Shown here: piece by piece, positions 6,879 through 13,401 of the stretch | Numbering within the stretch: position 1 is the first letter of the stretch | Layout of the letters: each line of letters opens with the position of its first letter | Assembly: GCA_018335615.1 (NCBI GenBank) | Contig: JAGXRS010000298.1 | Location: 1-15,433 of the forward strand | DNA from: Hydrogenophaga sp. | GTDB lineage: Bacteria > Pseudomonadota > Gammaproteobacteria > Burkholderiales > Burkholderiaceae_C | Length of the DNA stretch: 15,433 bases | Reading direction: 5' to 3' | Position numbers and translations under genes: made by a program | The notes under the pieces: generated by a model | Told to the model about the DNA's origin: nothing | The model's input: only the letters and a program-made list of their open reading frames with translations | The model's database searches: none

Positions 6879-8219
6879 TCAGAGGATGTAGCGCGAAAGA
6901 TCCTCGTTGCGGCTGAGCTCGGCCAGGCGCCCGTTCACATAGTCCGCGTCCACCGTCACGGTCTGGCCCTGCAGGCGGGCGGCGTCGAAGCTCACCTCGT
7001 CCAGCAGGTGTTCCATCACGGTGGCCAGGCGGCGCGCGCCGATGTTTTCCGTGCGTTCGTTCACGTCGCAGGCGATCTGTGCCAGCTGGCGGATGCCCTC
7101 GGGCGTGAATTCCAGCGTCACGCCCTCCGTGGCGAGCAGGGCCTGGTACTGGCGCACCAGCGAGGCGTGCGTTTGCGTCAGGATGGCCTCGAAGTCGCCG
7201 ACGGCCAGCGATTGCAGTTCCACGCGGATCGGGAAACGGCCCTGCAATTCGGGAATCAGGTCGCTCGGCTTGGCCAGGTGAAAAGCCCCGCTGGCAATGA
7301 ACAGGATGTGATCGGTCTTGATCATCCCGTATTTGGTCGTCACCGTGGTGCCTTCCACCAGCGGCAGCAGATCGCGCTGCACGCCCTGGCGCGACACCTC
7401 GGCGCTGCCCGAGTCGCTGCGCGAGGTGACCTTGTCAATCTCGTCGATGAAGACGATGCCGTTCTGCTCGGCGTTGTGCAGGGCGCGCGTCTTGATCTCT
7501 TCCTCGTTGACCAGCTTGCCGGCCTCCTCGTCGATCAGCAGCTTCAAGGCTTCGGCTATTCTGAGCTTGCGGGTGCGCCGCCGTTCCTGCCCGAACTGGT
7601 TGAACATGCCACGCAGCTGCTCGGCCATGTCTTCCATGCCCGCAGGCCCGACGATGTCCATCGACGGGCGGGGCTCGGCCAGGTCGATCTCGATCTCGCG
7701 GTCGTTCAGCTGCCCTTCGCGCAGCTTCTTGCGGAAGGTCTGGCGCGCGGTGCTCTCGGGCGCGTTCGCCGCCGTCAGCGCGTGGGCCGGCTCGGCGCTG
7801 CGCGGCGGCGGGATCAGCGCGTCCAGGATGCGCTCCTCGGCGGCGTCTTCGGCACGTGCGCGCTGCTTGCGCATCTCGACTTCGCGGGTCTGCTTGATGG
7901 CAATGTCGGCCAGGTCGCGGATGATGGAATCGACGTCCTTGCCCACATAGCCGACCTCGGTGAACTTGGTGGCCTCGACCTTGATGAAGGGCGCGTCGGC
8001 CAGTCGGGCCAGACGGCGGGCGATCTCGGTCTTGCCCACACCGGTGGGGCCGATCATGAGGATGTTCTTGGGCGTGATCTCGGGGCGCAGTTTCTCGTCC
8101 ACCTGCTGGCGGCGCCAGCGGTTGCGCAAGGCGATGGCCACGGCGCGCTTGGCGCCGGCCTGGCCGATGATGAAGCGGTCGAGTTCGGAAACGATTTCCT
8201 GCGGCGTCATGGAGGACAT
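6879..8219 (-). CDS. hslU: HslU, ATPase subunit of the HslUV protease
   Basis: AAA+ unfoldase that feeds substrates into the HslV peptidase in the cytoplasm. The 446-residue product has Walker A GPTGVGKTE at 57-65, the pore loop GYVG at 90-93, the family-specific I-domain at about 110-240, Walker B IVFIDEID at 255-262 and the sensor-2 region ENIGARRL at 391-398. It ends in SRYIL, the C-terminal tail that inserts into HslV. The ATG giving MSSMTPQEIV matches the family start; no strong Shine-Dalgarno sequence precedes it, and a second ATG three codons downstream is a minor alternative. It follows hslV by 86 bp, the normal operon order. Confidence 0.98.
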   Translation of the reverse strand: MSSMTPQEIVSELDRFIIGQAGAKRAVAIALRNRWRRQQVDEKLRPEITPKNILMIGPTGVGKTEIARRLARLADAPFIKVEATKFTEVGYVGKDVDSIIRDLADIAIKQTREVEMRKQRARAEDAAEERILDALIPPPRSAEPAHALTAANAPESTARQTFRKKLREGQLNDREIEIDLAEPRPSMDIVGPAGMEDMAEQLRGMFNQFGQERRRTRKLRIAEALKLLIDEEAGKLVNEEEIKTRALHNAEQNGIVFIDEIDKVTSRSDSGSAEVSRQGVQRDLLPLVEGTTVTTKYGMIKTDHILFIASGAFHLAKPSDLIPELQGRFPIRVELQSLAVGDFEAILTQTHASLVRQYQALLATEGVTLEFTPEGIRQLAQIACDVNERTENIGARRLATVMEHLLDEVSFDAARLQGQTVTVDADYVNGRLAELSRNEDLSRYIL

Positions 8220-8251
8220 GGATGGGCTCGGTGCAGAAGGGTTGTCGGGAT

Positions 8252-8269
8252 GGCGCCCTCAAGGGCGCC
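8252..8269 (-). promoter_or_regulatory. 7-bp perfect hairpin between hslV and hslU
   Basis: GGCGCCC and GGGCGCC pair around a 4-base loop in the 86-bp gap between hslV and hslU. No T-tract follows, so complete termination is unlikely. It could stabilise the upstream hslV part of the transcript and so set the peptidase to ATPase ratio; that role is inference. Confidence 0.4.
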
Positions 8270-8305
8270 TGCGCTGCCGCTGGGCTGCGCGCGCACGGGG
8301 AGGCG

Positions 8306-8851
8306 TCAGAGCACCTCGACCGTGTGGTTCATGTTGGTGTAGATGCAGATCTCACCGGCGATGGCAAGGGACTGGCGCACCACGTCTTCCGCACTCAATT
8401 CGGTGTGGACGAGCAAGGCGCGGGCGGCCGACTGCGCATAGGCGCCGCCGGAGCCAATGGCCACGATGCCGTGCTCGGGCTCCAGCACGTCGCCGTTGCC
8501 GGTGATGATGAGCGAGGCGCTGTGGTCGGCCACGGCCAGCATGGCTTCCAGGCGGCGCAGCACGCGGTCGGTACGCCAGTCGCGGGTGAGCTCGATGGCC
8601 GCCCGCACCAGATGCCCCTGGTGCTTTTCCAGCTTGGCCTCGAAACGCTCGAACAGCGTGAAAGCGTCCGCGGTGGCACCGGCAAAGCCGGCCAGCACAC
8701 GGTCGTGGTAGAGCTTGCGCACCTTGCGCGCCGTCCCTTTGACGACGACGTTGCCCAGCGTGACCTGGCCGTCGCCGCCGATGGCGACCTGCACACCGGT
8801 GGGGGTCTGTCGGCGCACGCAGACGATGGTGGTTCCGTGAAAAGTTTCCAT
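8306..8851 (-). CDS. hslV: HslV, threonine peptidase subunit of the HslUV protease
   Basis: Proteasome-beta-like N-terminal threonine hydrolase forming a double hexamer capped by HslU. The 181-residue precursor begins METFHG, followed by TTIVCVRR; Thr7 should become the catalytic N-terminal threonine after removal of the six-residue propeptide, as is usual in betaproteobacteria. GGDGQVT at 25-31 contains the conserved Asp27, and Lys43 in ARKVRKL matches the active-site lysine. A small TPTG insertion follows the RR pair compared with E. coli. The ATG is supported by the propeptide, but has no Shine-Dalgarno sequence. A possible heat-shock promoter lies a few bases upstream. Confidence 0.97.
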   Translation of the reverse strand: METFHGTTIVCVRRQTPTGVQVAIGGDGQVTLGNVVVKGTARKVRKLYHDRVLAGFAGATADAFTLFERFEAKLEKHQGHLVRAAIELTRDWRTDRVLRRLEAMLAVADHSASLIITGNGDVLEPEHGIVAIGSGGAYAQSAARALLVHTELSAEDVVRQSLAIAGEICIYTNMNHTVEVL

Positions 8852-8861
8852 AGGGCAAAGT

Positions 8862-8889
8862 AAATAAGGATGATCGAGCCGGGCTCAAG
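8862..8889 (-). promoter_or_regulatory. Candidate sigma-32 (heat-shock) promoter for hslVU
   Basis: On the minus strand CTTGAGC (8883-8889) is followed after 13 bases by CCTTATTT (8862-8869). The sigma-32 consensus is CTTGAAA, 13-15 bases, CCCCATnT, so the match is about 5 of 7 and 6 of 8 with correct spacing. hslVU is a classical heat-shock operon. Transcription would begin only about 3-6 bases before the hslV ATG, giving a near-leaderless mRNA, consistent with the missing Shine-Dalgarno sequence. Confidence 0.35.
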
Positions 8890-8996
8890 GATGAGCGCGA
8901 GGGGGATCCGTCCAGGGGCACCGCGGAACCGGCTCCGCCAGGCCGCCAGTGCCGCCCCAGGGGGTGACGCCAAAGGCGGCGCGGAGAGAGCCCAAC
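8882..8996. repeat. G/C-rich intergenic stretch of small inverted repeats
   Basis: The stretch between the STAS gene and hslV contains several short palindromes in a row: GCGGA/TCCGC around ACCGGC, and CGCC/GGCG around a 3-base loop near 8970-8980, with runs of G and C between them. It resembles the mosaic intergenic repeats often seen in comamonad genomes. Whether it is repeated elsewhere cannot be told from one copy. Confidence 0.3.
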
Positions 8997-8997
8997 A

Positions 8998-10839
8998 CTA
9001 GTCGTTGCGCAACACCACCTTGGCGTACTCGGTGATTCCGATGACGTGGAAGAACGCCGACACCAGACGGTGTGCGTCCACAAACTGCACATGCCGGCCC
9101 TCCGCGTGATGCGCAGACACCCAGTTCAGCAGGGTGCCCGCGGCTGAAAAATCCACGCGAATGAGGTTGCGACACGAAATGATGAGCACATCGGCACCCG
9201 TGAGCCGGCGTTCCAGGGCCTCCAGCGTTGCCTGGGGATCGCCGCAAATGTCCCCCGACAGCTCCACCAGGCCCACCTGACTGAACTCGGAGACTTGCGA
9301 ATCGATGCCCGAGTCCGCTGGAAAACCGGATGGTACGGCCTCCAGCACCGAATGCCCCACCACCGAGTGCCGAAAATCCCCCGCCTCCGCAGCACCGGGT
9401 GACGTCAGCGCCTGAAACTGGCAACGTGGCGGCTCCCAGCCGGGCGGCGACACCTCGTAGGTGACACAGAAATCCAGCGCGGTCAGTTCGAACTCGTCCG
9501 GGCAGTTCATCACACGCAGCACCGCCATGCGCAATTCCCACCAGAGCTGCTCCACATCGCGCCGCCCCGATGGGGTGAGCGACTTGAGCAGCTCGCGCAA
9601 CTCGTTCGAACCCAGGAAAGCCAGCGACACTTCCTGGTCGCCCCAGAGGGTGAAGATGCCCAGCAAGGCCCGGGCGGCCTTGACATCGATACTGGCCAAG
9701 AGCGACCAGTCGAGCACCCAGGGCTGGCCGACACGCAGCAGCACCGTCTGCAGGGTTCCCACCGCATGGGCGTCCAGATCCGACTCGCACACCCAGACGG
9801 CGCGCGCGGCCGAGGCGGAAGGCTGCTGGGGCTTGCCAGACAGCTGTCGAACGATCTCGGGCATGTCGTACCACTGCGGCGCCGAGCGATTGAACCGGTT
9901 GATGAAGTCCACGGCCCGGTTTTCGAACGGCGTGAGCTGACCCGTGGCGCGGTACAGATCGAACAAGGTCAGCCAGTTCTGCTGCTGATCGATGCGGCTG
10001 CCGTCTCTGCCGTCTCCACTCAAGGTGTCCAGCAAACCCTTCTCGGCGCCGGCATCGTCGCCATTGGCGAAGCGGATGGCCGCCTCTTCCACCTCGGGGT
10101 CTTGCATCACCTCCTGAACATCCAGGGCAAAGAAGTGCGAAGCGGAGAAGGGTGAATGGGCCCCGCTCGCCTCACCGTTCAACGCCGGCGCCATGAGACC
10201 GGTACGCGCCGGTGAAGAGGCGGCGGAGGATGGCGCGCTGGCACCTTGCCTGCCCGGACTCGCGGGCGGTCTCTGCACGGCACCTCCAGCCGGTGGCTGG
10301 GTGCTCAGGGATGACATGGGCACCGTGTCCACCGCCGACGACCCGACTTCCGTGTCTTTGTACTGCTGCTCTCGGCGCCGCTCCTCATCGGGCGGGGGCT
10401 TGAGACTGCGCGGCGCGGCGGGCATCTTCGTCTGTTGCCCCCCACTGCTGAGCGTGGAGCCCGTGGCCAGGGAATCGGGGCCTTTCGTCTTCCACCACTG
10501 CATCGACATCTGCGCTTCGATCTCGTCGATCTTCTTCAGCGTCGTGGCGCGGTCGTCGGGCTTGGAGGGCAGGCTGCTCTGGAAGAAGGACGGGCGCACG
10601 CTCTGCCCTTCCTGCCCCGAGGCTTCGCGGCTGCGAATCTTGCGCAGCTGGTCGAATTCGCGCTTGCGCACAAAATCGTTGCGCCGCTTGCGCTCGATGA
10701 TTTCCTTGAGCGCGGCTTTGCTGTATTCGCTTTCGCGGTCGGCCGTGCGCGTGTCCAGGTCCGACCAGCTGGTGGTCGGGTGGCGAACGAACTTCACCAC
10801 CTTGGAGAGGAAGCCGCCGCTGGGATCGTCCTTGGACAT
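8998..10839 (-). CDS. Uncharacterised protein with two STAS-like domains
   Basis: I do not recognise a named function. The 613 residues divide into a basic, charged N-terminal part (1-120), a low-complexity Pro/Ser/Ala linker (about 125-230), a helical region at 240-325 (EEAAIRFANGDDAGAEKGLL, NWLTLFDLYRATGQ) resembling a short TPR-like bundle, a first STAS-like fold at about 345-460 (WVLDWSLLASIDVKAARALL, then VSLAFLGSNELRELL) and a second at about 520-613 (VGLVELSGDI, LIISCRNLIRVDFSAAGTLL, HVQFVDAHRLVSAFF). STAS domains usually bind partners and are regulated by Ser phosphorylation after an Asp; here that position is Val386 and Phe564, with Ser565 next to it in the second copy. No membrane segment is evident. 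The gene starts 43 bp after dksA, probably in one operon. No clear Shine-Dalgarno sequence precedes the ATG. Confidence 0.85.
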   Translation of the reverse strand: MSKDDPSGGFLSKVVKFVRHPTTSWSDLDTRTADRESEYSKAALKEIIERKRRNDFVRKREFDQLRKIRSREASGQEGQSVRPSFFQSSLPSKPDDRATTLKKIDEIEAQMSMQWWKTKGPDSLATGSTLSSGGQQTKMPAAPRSLKPPPDEERRREQQYKDTEVGSSAVDTVPMSSLSTQPPAGGAVQRPPASPGRQGASAPSSAASSPARTGLMAPALNGEASGAHSPFSASHFFALDVQEVMQDPEVEEAAIRFANGDDAGAEKGLLDTLSGDGRDGSRIDQQQNWLTLFDLYRATGQLTPFENRAVDFINRFNRSAPQWYDMPEIVRQLSGKPQQPSASAARAVWVCESDLDAHAVGTLQTVLLRVGQPWVLDWSLLASIDVKAARALLGIFTLWGDQEVSLAFLGSNELRELLKSLTPSGRRDVEQLWWELRMAVLRVMNCPDEFELTALDFCVTYEVSPPGWEPPRCQFQALTSPGAAEAGDFRHSVVGHSVLEAVPSGFPADSGIDSQVSEFSQVGLVELSGDICGDPQATLEALERRLTGADVLIISCRNLIRVDFSAAGTLLNWVSAHHAEGRHVQFVDAHRLVSAFFHVIGITEYAKVVLRND

Positions 10840-10882
10840 GAAATGGAATGCCGGTGAAAGGGCTGAACGGGAGGCCCCGTCA

Positions 10883-11902
10883 TCAATCCCCGAACATCTT
10901 TTGCTTCAGCTCCCGGCGCTGCTGGGCTTCCAGCGACAGGCTGGCGGTGGGGCGCGCCATCAGACGGCCCACGCCGATGGGCTCACCGGTTTCCTCGCAG
11001 TAGCCGTAGTCGCCCGAGTCGATGCGCGCAATGGCCTGTTCGATTTTCTTGAGCAGCTTGCGCTCGCGGTCGCGGGTGCGCAGTTCCAGCGCATGCTCCT
11101 CTTCGATGGTGGCGCGGTCGGCCGGGTCGGGCACCACCACGGTGTCTTCCCGCAGGTGCTCGGTGGTTTCGCCGGCGTTGGCCAGCATGTCGGCACGCAG
11201 CTGCGACAGCTTGCGTCGGAAATACGCCAGCTGCAGGTCGCTCATGTACTCGCTGTCGGGCATGGCGTGCACGTCCTGGTCGGTCAGCTGGTCAACCGAC
11301 AGGGTTTTCCAATTGTTCACCCGCTGGGGATCTTTCTGGACGGAGGATGGCACGGGAGGGGTCATGACGGCACGTTCATTCATGTTGGAAAAGGTCGCCT
11401 TGGCGGCGTCGGGAGCGTGGGTGGGCACCACCGCGGCCTGCGTCATCTGCTCCATCATCACCTTCTTCGCTGCCCGCTTGCCCAAGGGACGGGCGGTGGG
11501 CTCGACAATGATGGGAGCAGGCGCCGCAGCGGTTGCGGCAGGCGTTGCGCCGGCCTTGGCCGACTTGGCGGCGGCGGCGCTGGCGGGAGACTTGACCGCA
11601 GCCAGGCCAGACTTCTGGCCGGCCGCCGGCACAGGGGCCGACGGCGAGGCCGGCGCTTTCGCCCCCGAGCTGGCAACAGGCTTCACGGCGGCCTTGCCGG
11701 CGGCTTTTTTGGCCGCTGGCGCCGGGGCGGAAGACACCTGGGTGCTGGCGGGTGCCGATGCTTTCCGGGTTGCGCCTTTGACGGGGGACTCGGCAGGTGC
11801 CTTCGTCCCGACGGACGCCGACGGTGTGGCGGCCGCGCCTGACGTGGCGCCGGAGGTGTCCGGTTTGCCTGCTTTCGCTGTGCTGATGGCCGAGGCTTTC
11901 AC
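10883..11902 (-). CDS. dksA: DksA-family RNA polymerase-binding regulator with long N-terminal extension
   Basis: DksA binds the secondary channel of RNA polymerase and acts with ppGpp in the stringent response. I chose the GTG at 11902 because AGGAG lies seven bases upstream; this gives 339 residues, more than twice E. coli DksA (151). The conserved core begins near residue 214 (MPDSEYMSDLQLAYFRRKL), with the coiled-coil tip DPADRA at 259-264 (the DxxDxA motif), EEEHALELRTRDRERKL behind it, and the C-terminal domain YGYCEETGEPIGVGRLMARP. Only Cys302 of the four zinc-binding cysteines remains; the last two are replaced by Ser and Ala in SLSLEAQ. Residues 1-180 are almost only Ala, Pro, Ser, Lys, Thr, Gly and Val, like histone-H1-type tails. 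Internal Met starts are possible alternatives. Confidence 0.93.
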   Translation of the reverse strand: MKASAISTAKAGKPDTSGATSGAAATPSASVGTKAPAESPVKGATRKASAPASTQVSSAPAPAAKKAAGKAAVKPVASSGAKAPASPSAPVPAAGQKSGLAAVKSPASAAAAKSAKAGATPAATAAAPAPIIVEPTARPLGKRAAKKVMMEQMTQAAVVPTHAPDAAKATFSNMNERAVMTPPVPSSVQKDPQRVNNWKTLSVDQLTDQDVHAMPDSEYMSDLQLAYFRRKLSQLRADMLANAGETTEHLREDTVVVPDPADRATIEEEHALELRTRDRERKLLKKIEQAIARIDSGDYGYCEETGEPIGVGRLMARPTASLSLEAQQRRELKQKMFGD

Positions 11903-12226
11903 AACGGGTCTCCTGTTGATGCCTGACGGTGCGGGTTCGGGGGGTCGGGCGCTGCCGCGGGCTGGCACCTGCTGCGCGCTGATCTGCGCCGGCTGTGCCG
12001 GCTGTTCGACTCGGATACCCCGGGTGCGGTCGGGTCCACCAGACCGGTCAGCGCGAGCGCTGGATGCGGCCAGGGAACCCGGCTTGGGGCGCGATTGTAA
12101 CGAGGTCGGCTTCGTGTCGTGCGACGCAGCCTCGGATCGAAAGCCCAGACGTTGGAGAAGCGAGACAAAGAGCATGGTCAGGTCCGGTTCAGCGGGCTGT
12201 CATGCGCTGTCGAAGGCGGCGTCGTT
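11903..12226. other. 324-bp intergenic region upstream of dksA
   Basis: The region between the COG0523 GTPase stop and the dksA start. On the minus strand TACAAT at 12094-12099 is a good -10 match, but no good -35 hexamer stands at 16-18 bases. If used, it would give a leader of about 180 bases. The leader contains a short direct repeat, CAGCCGGCA followed by CAGCCGGCG (near 11985-12005). The frame stays open upstream to an ATG at 12175, but without a ribosome binding site. No terminator for the upstream gene is obvious. Confidence 0.5.
11910..11914 (-). promoter_or_regulatory. Shine-Dalgarno sequence deciding the dksA start
   Basis: AGGAG on the minus strand, seven bases before GTG at 11902. 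The in-frame ATG at 12175 has no such site, so the shorter protein is preferred. Confidence 0.7.
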
Positions 12227-13300
12227 TCAAACGAGCGCCTGATCCAATCCCTGAACCAGGATGTCGCGCGGGAGGTCGAGGCCGATGAACACCATCTTGC
12301 TCACCCGCGGCTCCCCTTCGGCCCAGAGCGGCCCCAGATCGCTGCCCATCAACTGGTGCACGCCCTGGAAGATCACCTTGCGGTCGGTGCCCTCCATGTC
12401 GAGCACGCCCTTGTAGCGCAGCATGCGCGGACCATAGACCTGGACGATGGCGCCCAGGAAATCTTCCAGCTTGGCCGGGTTGAAGGGGCGCGTGGCACGG
12501 TAGACGAAGCTTTTCACATCGTCGTCGTGGTGATGGTGGTGTCCGTGACCTTCGTGCTGGTGCGAGGGGTGGTTGCAGGCTTCGCCCGGCGCGTGGTCGT
12601 GCCCCTCATGACCGTGCGCGTGGTCATGGTTGTGTTCGTCCTCTGTCTTGAGGAAGTCGGGGTCGATATCGAGCTTGGCGTTCAGGTTGAAGCCGCGCAG
12701 GTCGAACACCTCGCTCAGCGCCACCTCGCCGAAGTGCACCGCCCGCATGGGCGCGCGGGGGTTCATGTGCTTGAGGCGGTGTGTGAGGGCGTCCAACTCC
12801 CCGGGGGTGACCAGGTCGGCCTTGCTGATGAAGATCTGGTCGGCAAAGCCCACCTGGCGGCGCGCTTCCTGGCGGTCATCGAGCTGGGTCTGGGCGTGCT
12901 TGGCGTCCACCAGGGTGAGGATGGAGTCGAGCAGGTACTGCTCGGCCACCTCGTCGTCCATGAAGAAGGTCTGTGCCACGGGGCCGGGGTCGGCCAGACC
13001 GGTGGTCTCGATGACCACGCGGTCGAAGGTCAGCTCGCCCTTGCGTTTTTTCTCGGCCAGGTCCTGCAGGGTGGCGCGCAGGTCGTCACGGATGGTGCAG
13101 CAGATGCAGCCATTGCTCATCTGGATGATGTTTTCCTGCGTGTCGGCCACGAGGATCTCGTTGTCGATGTTTTCTTCGCCGAACTCGTTCTCGACCACGG
13201 CAATCTTCTGGCCGTGGGCCTCGCTGAGCACGCGCTTGAGCAGGGTGGTTTTGCCCGAGCCCAGAAAGCCGGTGAGGATGGTGGCGGGGATGAGTGACAT
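12227..13300 (-). CDS. COG0523 (CobW/CobW_C) G3E GTPase with His-rich metal-binding loop
   Basis: P-loop GTPase of the family that delivers or handles metals, mostly zinc; CobW in cobalamin synthesis and zinc chaperones belong here. The 357-residue product has Walker A GFLGSGKTT at 11-19, NEFGEENIDNE at 38-48, the metal-binding CICC (CxCC) at 65-68, ETTGLADP at 98-105 and the guanine-specificity motif SKADL at 159-163. A linker at 223-258 has about fifteen histidines plus acidic residues, then the CobW C-terminal domain (about 262-345, SFVYRATRPFNPAKLEDFL). No cobalamin genes are nearby, so zinc is the more likely metal. The ATG gives the family-typical MSLIPATILTGFLG; no strong Shine-Dalgarno sequence is visible. 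Substrate protein unknown. Confidence 0.93.
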   Translation of the reverse strand: MSLIPATILTGFLGSGKTTLLKRVLSEAHGQKIAVVENEFGEENIDNEILVADTQENIIQMSNGCICCTIRDDLRATLQDLAEKKRKGELTFDRVVIETTGLADPGPVAQTFFMDDEVAEQYLLDSILTLVDAKHAQTQLDDRQEARRQVGFADQIFISKADLVTPGELDALTHRLKHMNPRAPMRAVHFGEVALSEVFDLRGFNLNAKLDIDPDFLKTEDEHNHDHAHGHEGHDHAPGEACNHPSHQHEGHGHHHHHDDDVKSFVYRATRPFNPAKLEDFLGAIVQVYGPRMLRYKGVLDMEGTDRKVIFQGVHQLMGSDLGPLWAEGEPRVSKMVFIGLDLPRDILVQGLDQALV

Positions 13301-13401
13301 AGAAGAAAAGGCTCGGACAACAGGGCGGGAATGGACGCTTTCGAGGGAGTGTATTCGACCTGTTTTTCAGAAAGTGTGCGGTGCGTCAATACCGGCCGCT
13401 T
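13301..13401. other. Gap between rlmI and the COG0523 GTPase gene
   Basis: About 100 bp. It holds a separated, imperfect inverted repeat GTATTCGAC (13351-13359) and GTCAATAC (13385-13392). TTGACG (13384-13389, minus strand) could be a -35, but no matching -10 at normal distance is found. No Zur-type palindrome is recognised by eye. Confidence 0.35.

Noticed and set aside
6648..8342. A 564-codon open frame on the plus strand opposite hslU
   Set aside because: It is the mirror of a clearly conserved hslU; long antisense frames are expected where third positions are mostly G or C. The translation has no recognisable domain.
10867..10880. Hairpin ACGGG/CCCGT between dksA and the STAS gene as a terminator
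   Set aside because: The stem is only 5 bp and no T-tract follows on the minus strand; more likely the two genes are co-transcribed.
10193..11842. A 549-codon plus-strand open frame opposite dksA and the STAS gene
   Set aside because: Composition is a Gly/Arg/Ala-rich shadow of the opposite strand, and it spans two genes and their gap.
11903..12175. Longer dksA reading from ATG at 12175 (91 more residues)
   Set aside because: No ribosome binding site before that ATG, a -10-like TACAAT falls inside it, and AGGAG precedes the GTG at 11902.
12119..13297. A 392-codon plus-strand open frame opposite the COG0523 GTPase gene
   Set aside because: Val/His-rich mirror of the conserved GTPase; no domain of its own.
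13301..13401. A Zur box before the COG0523 gene
   Set aside because: No palindrome with the GTTATA/TATAAC type core is present; only a loose, widely spaced inverted repeat is seen.
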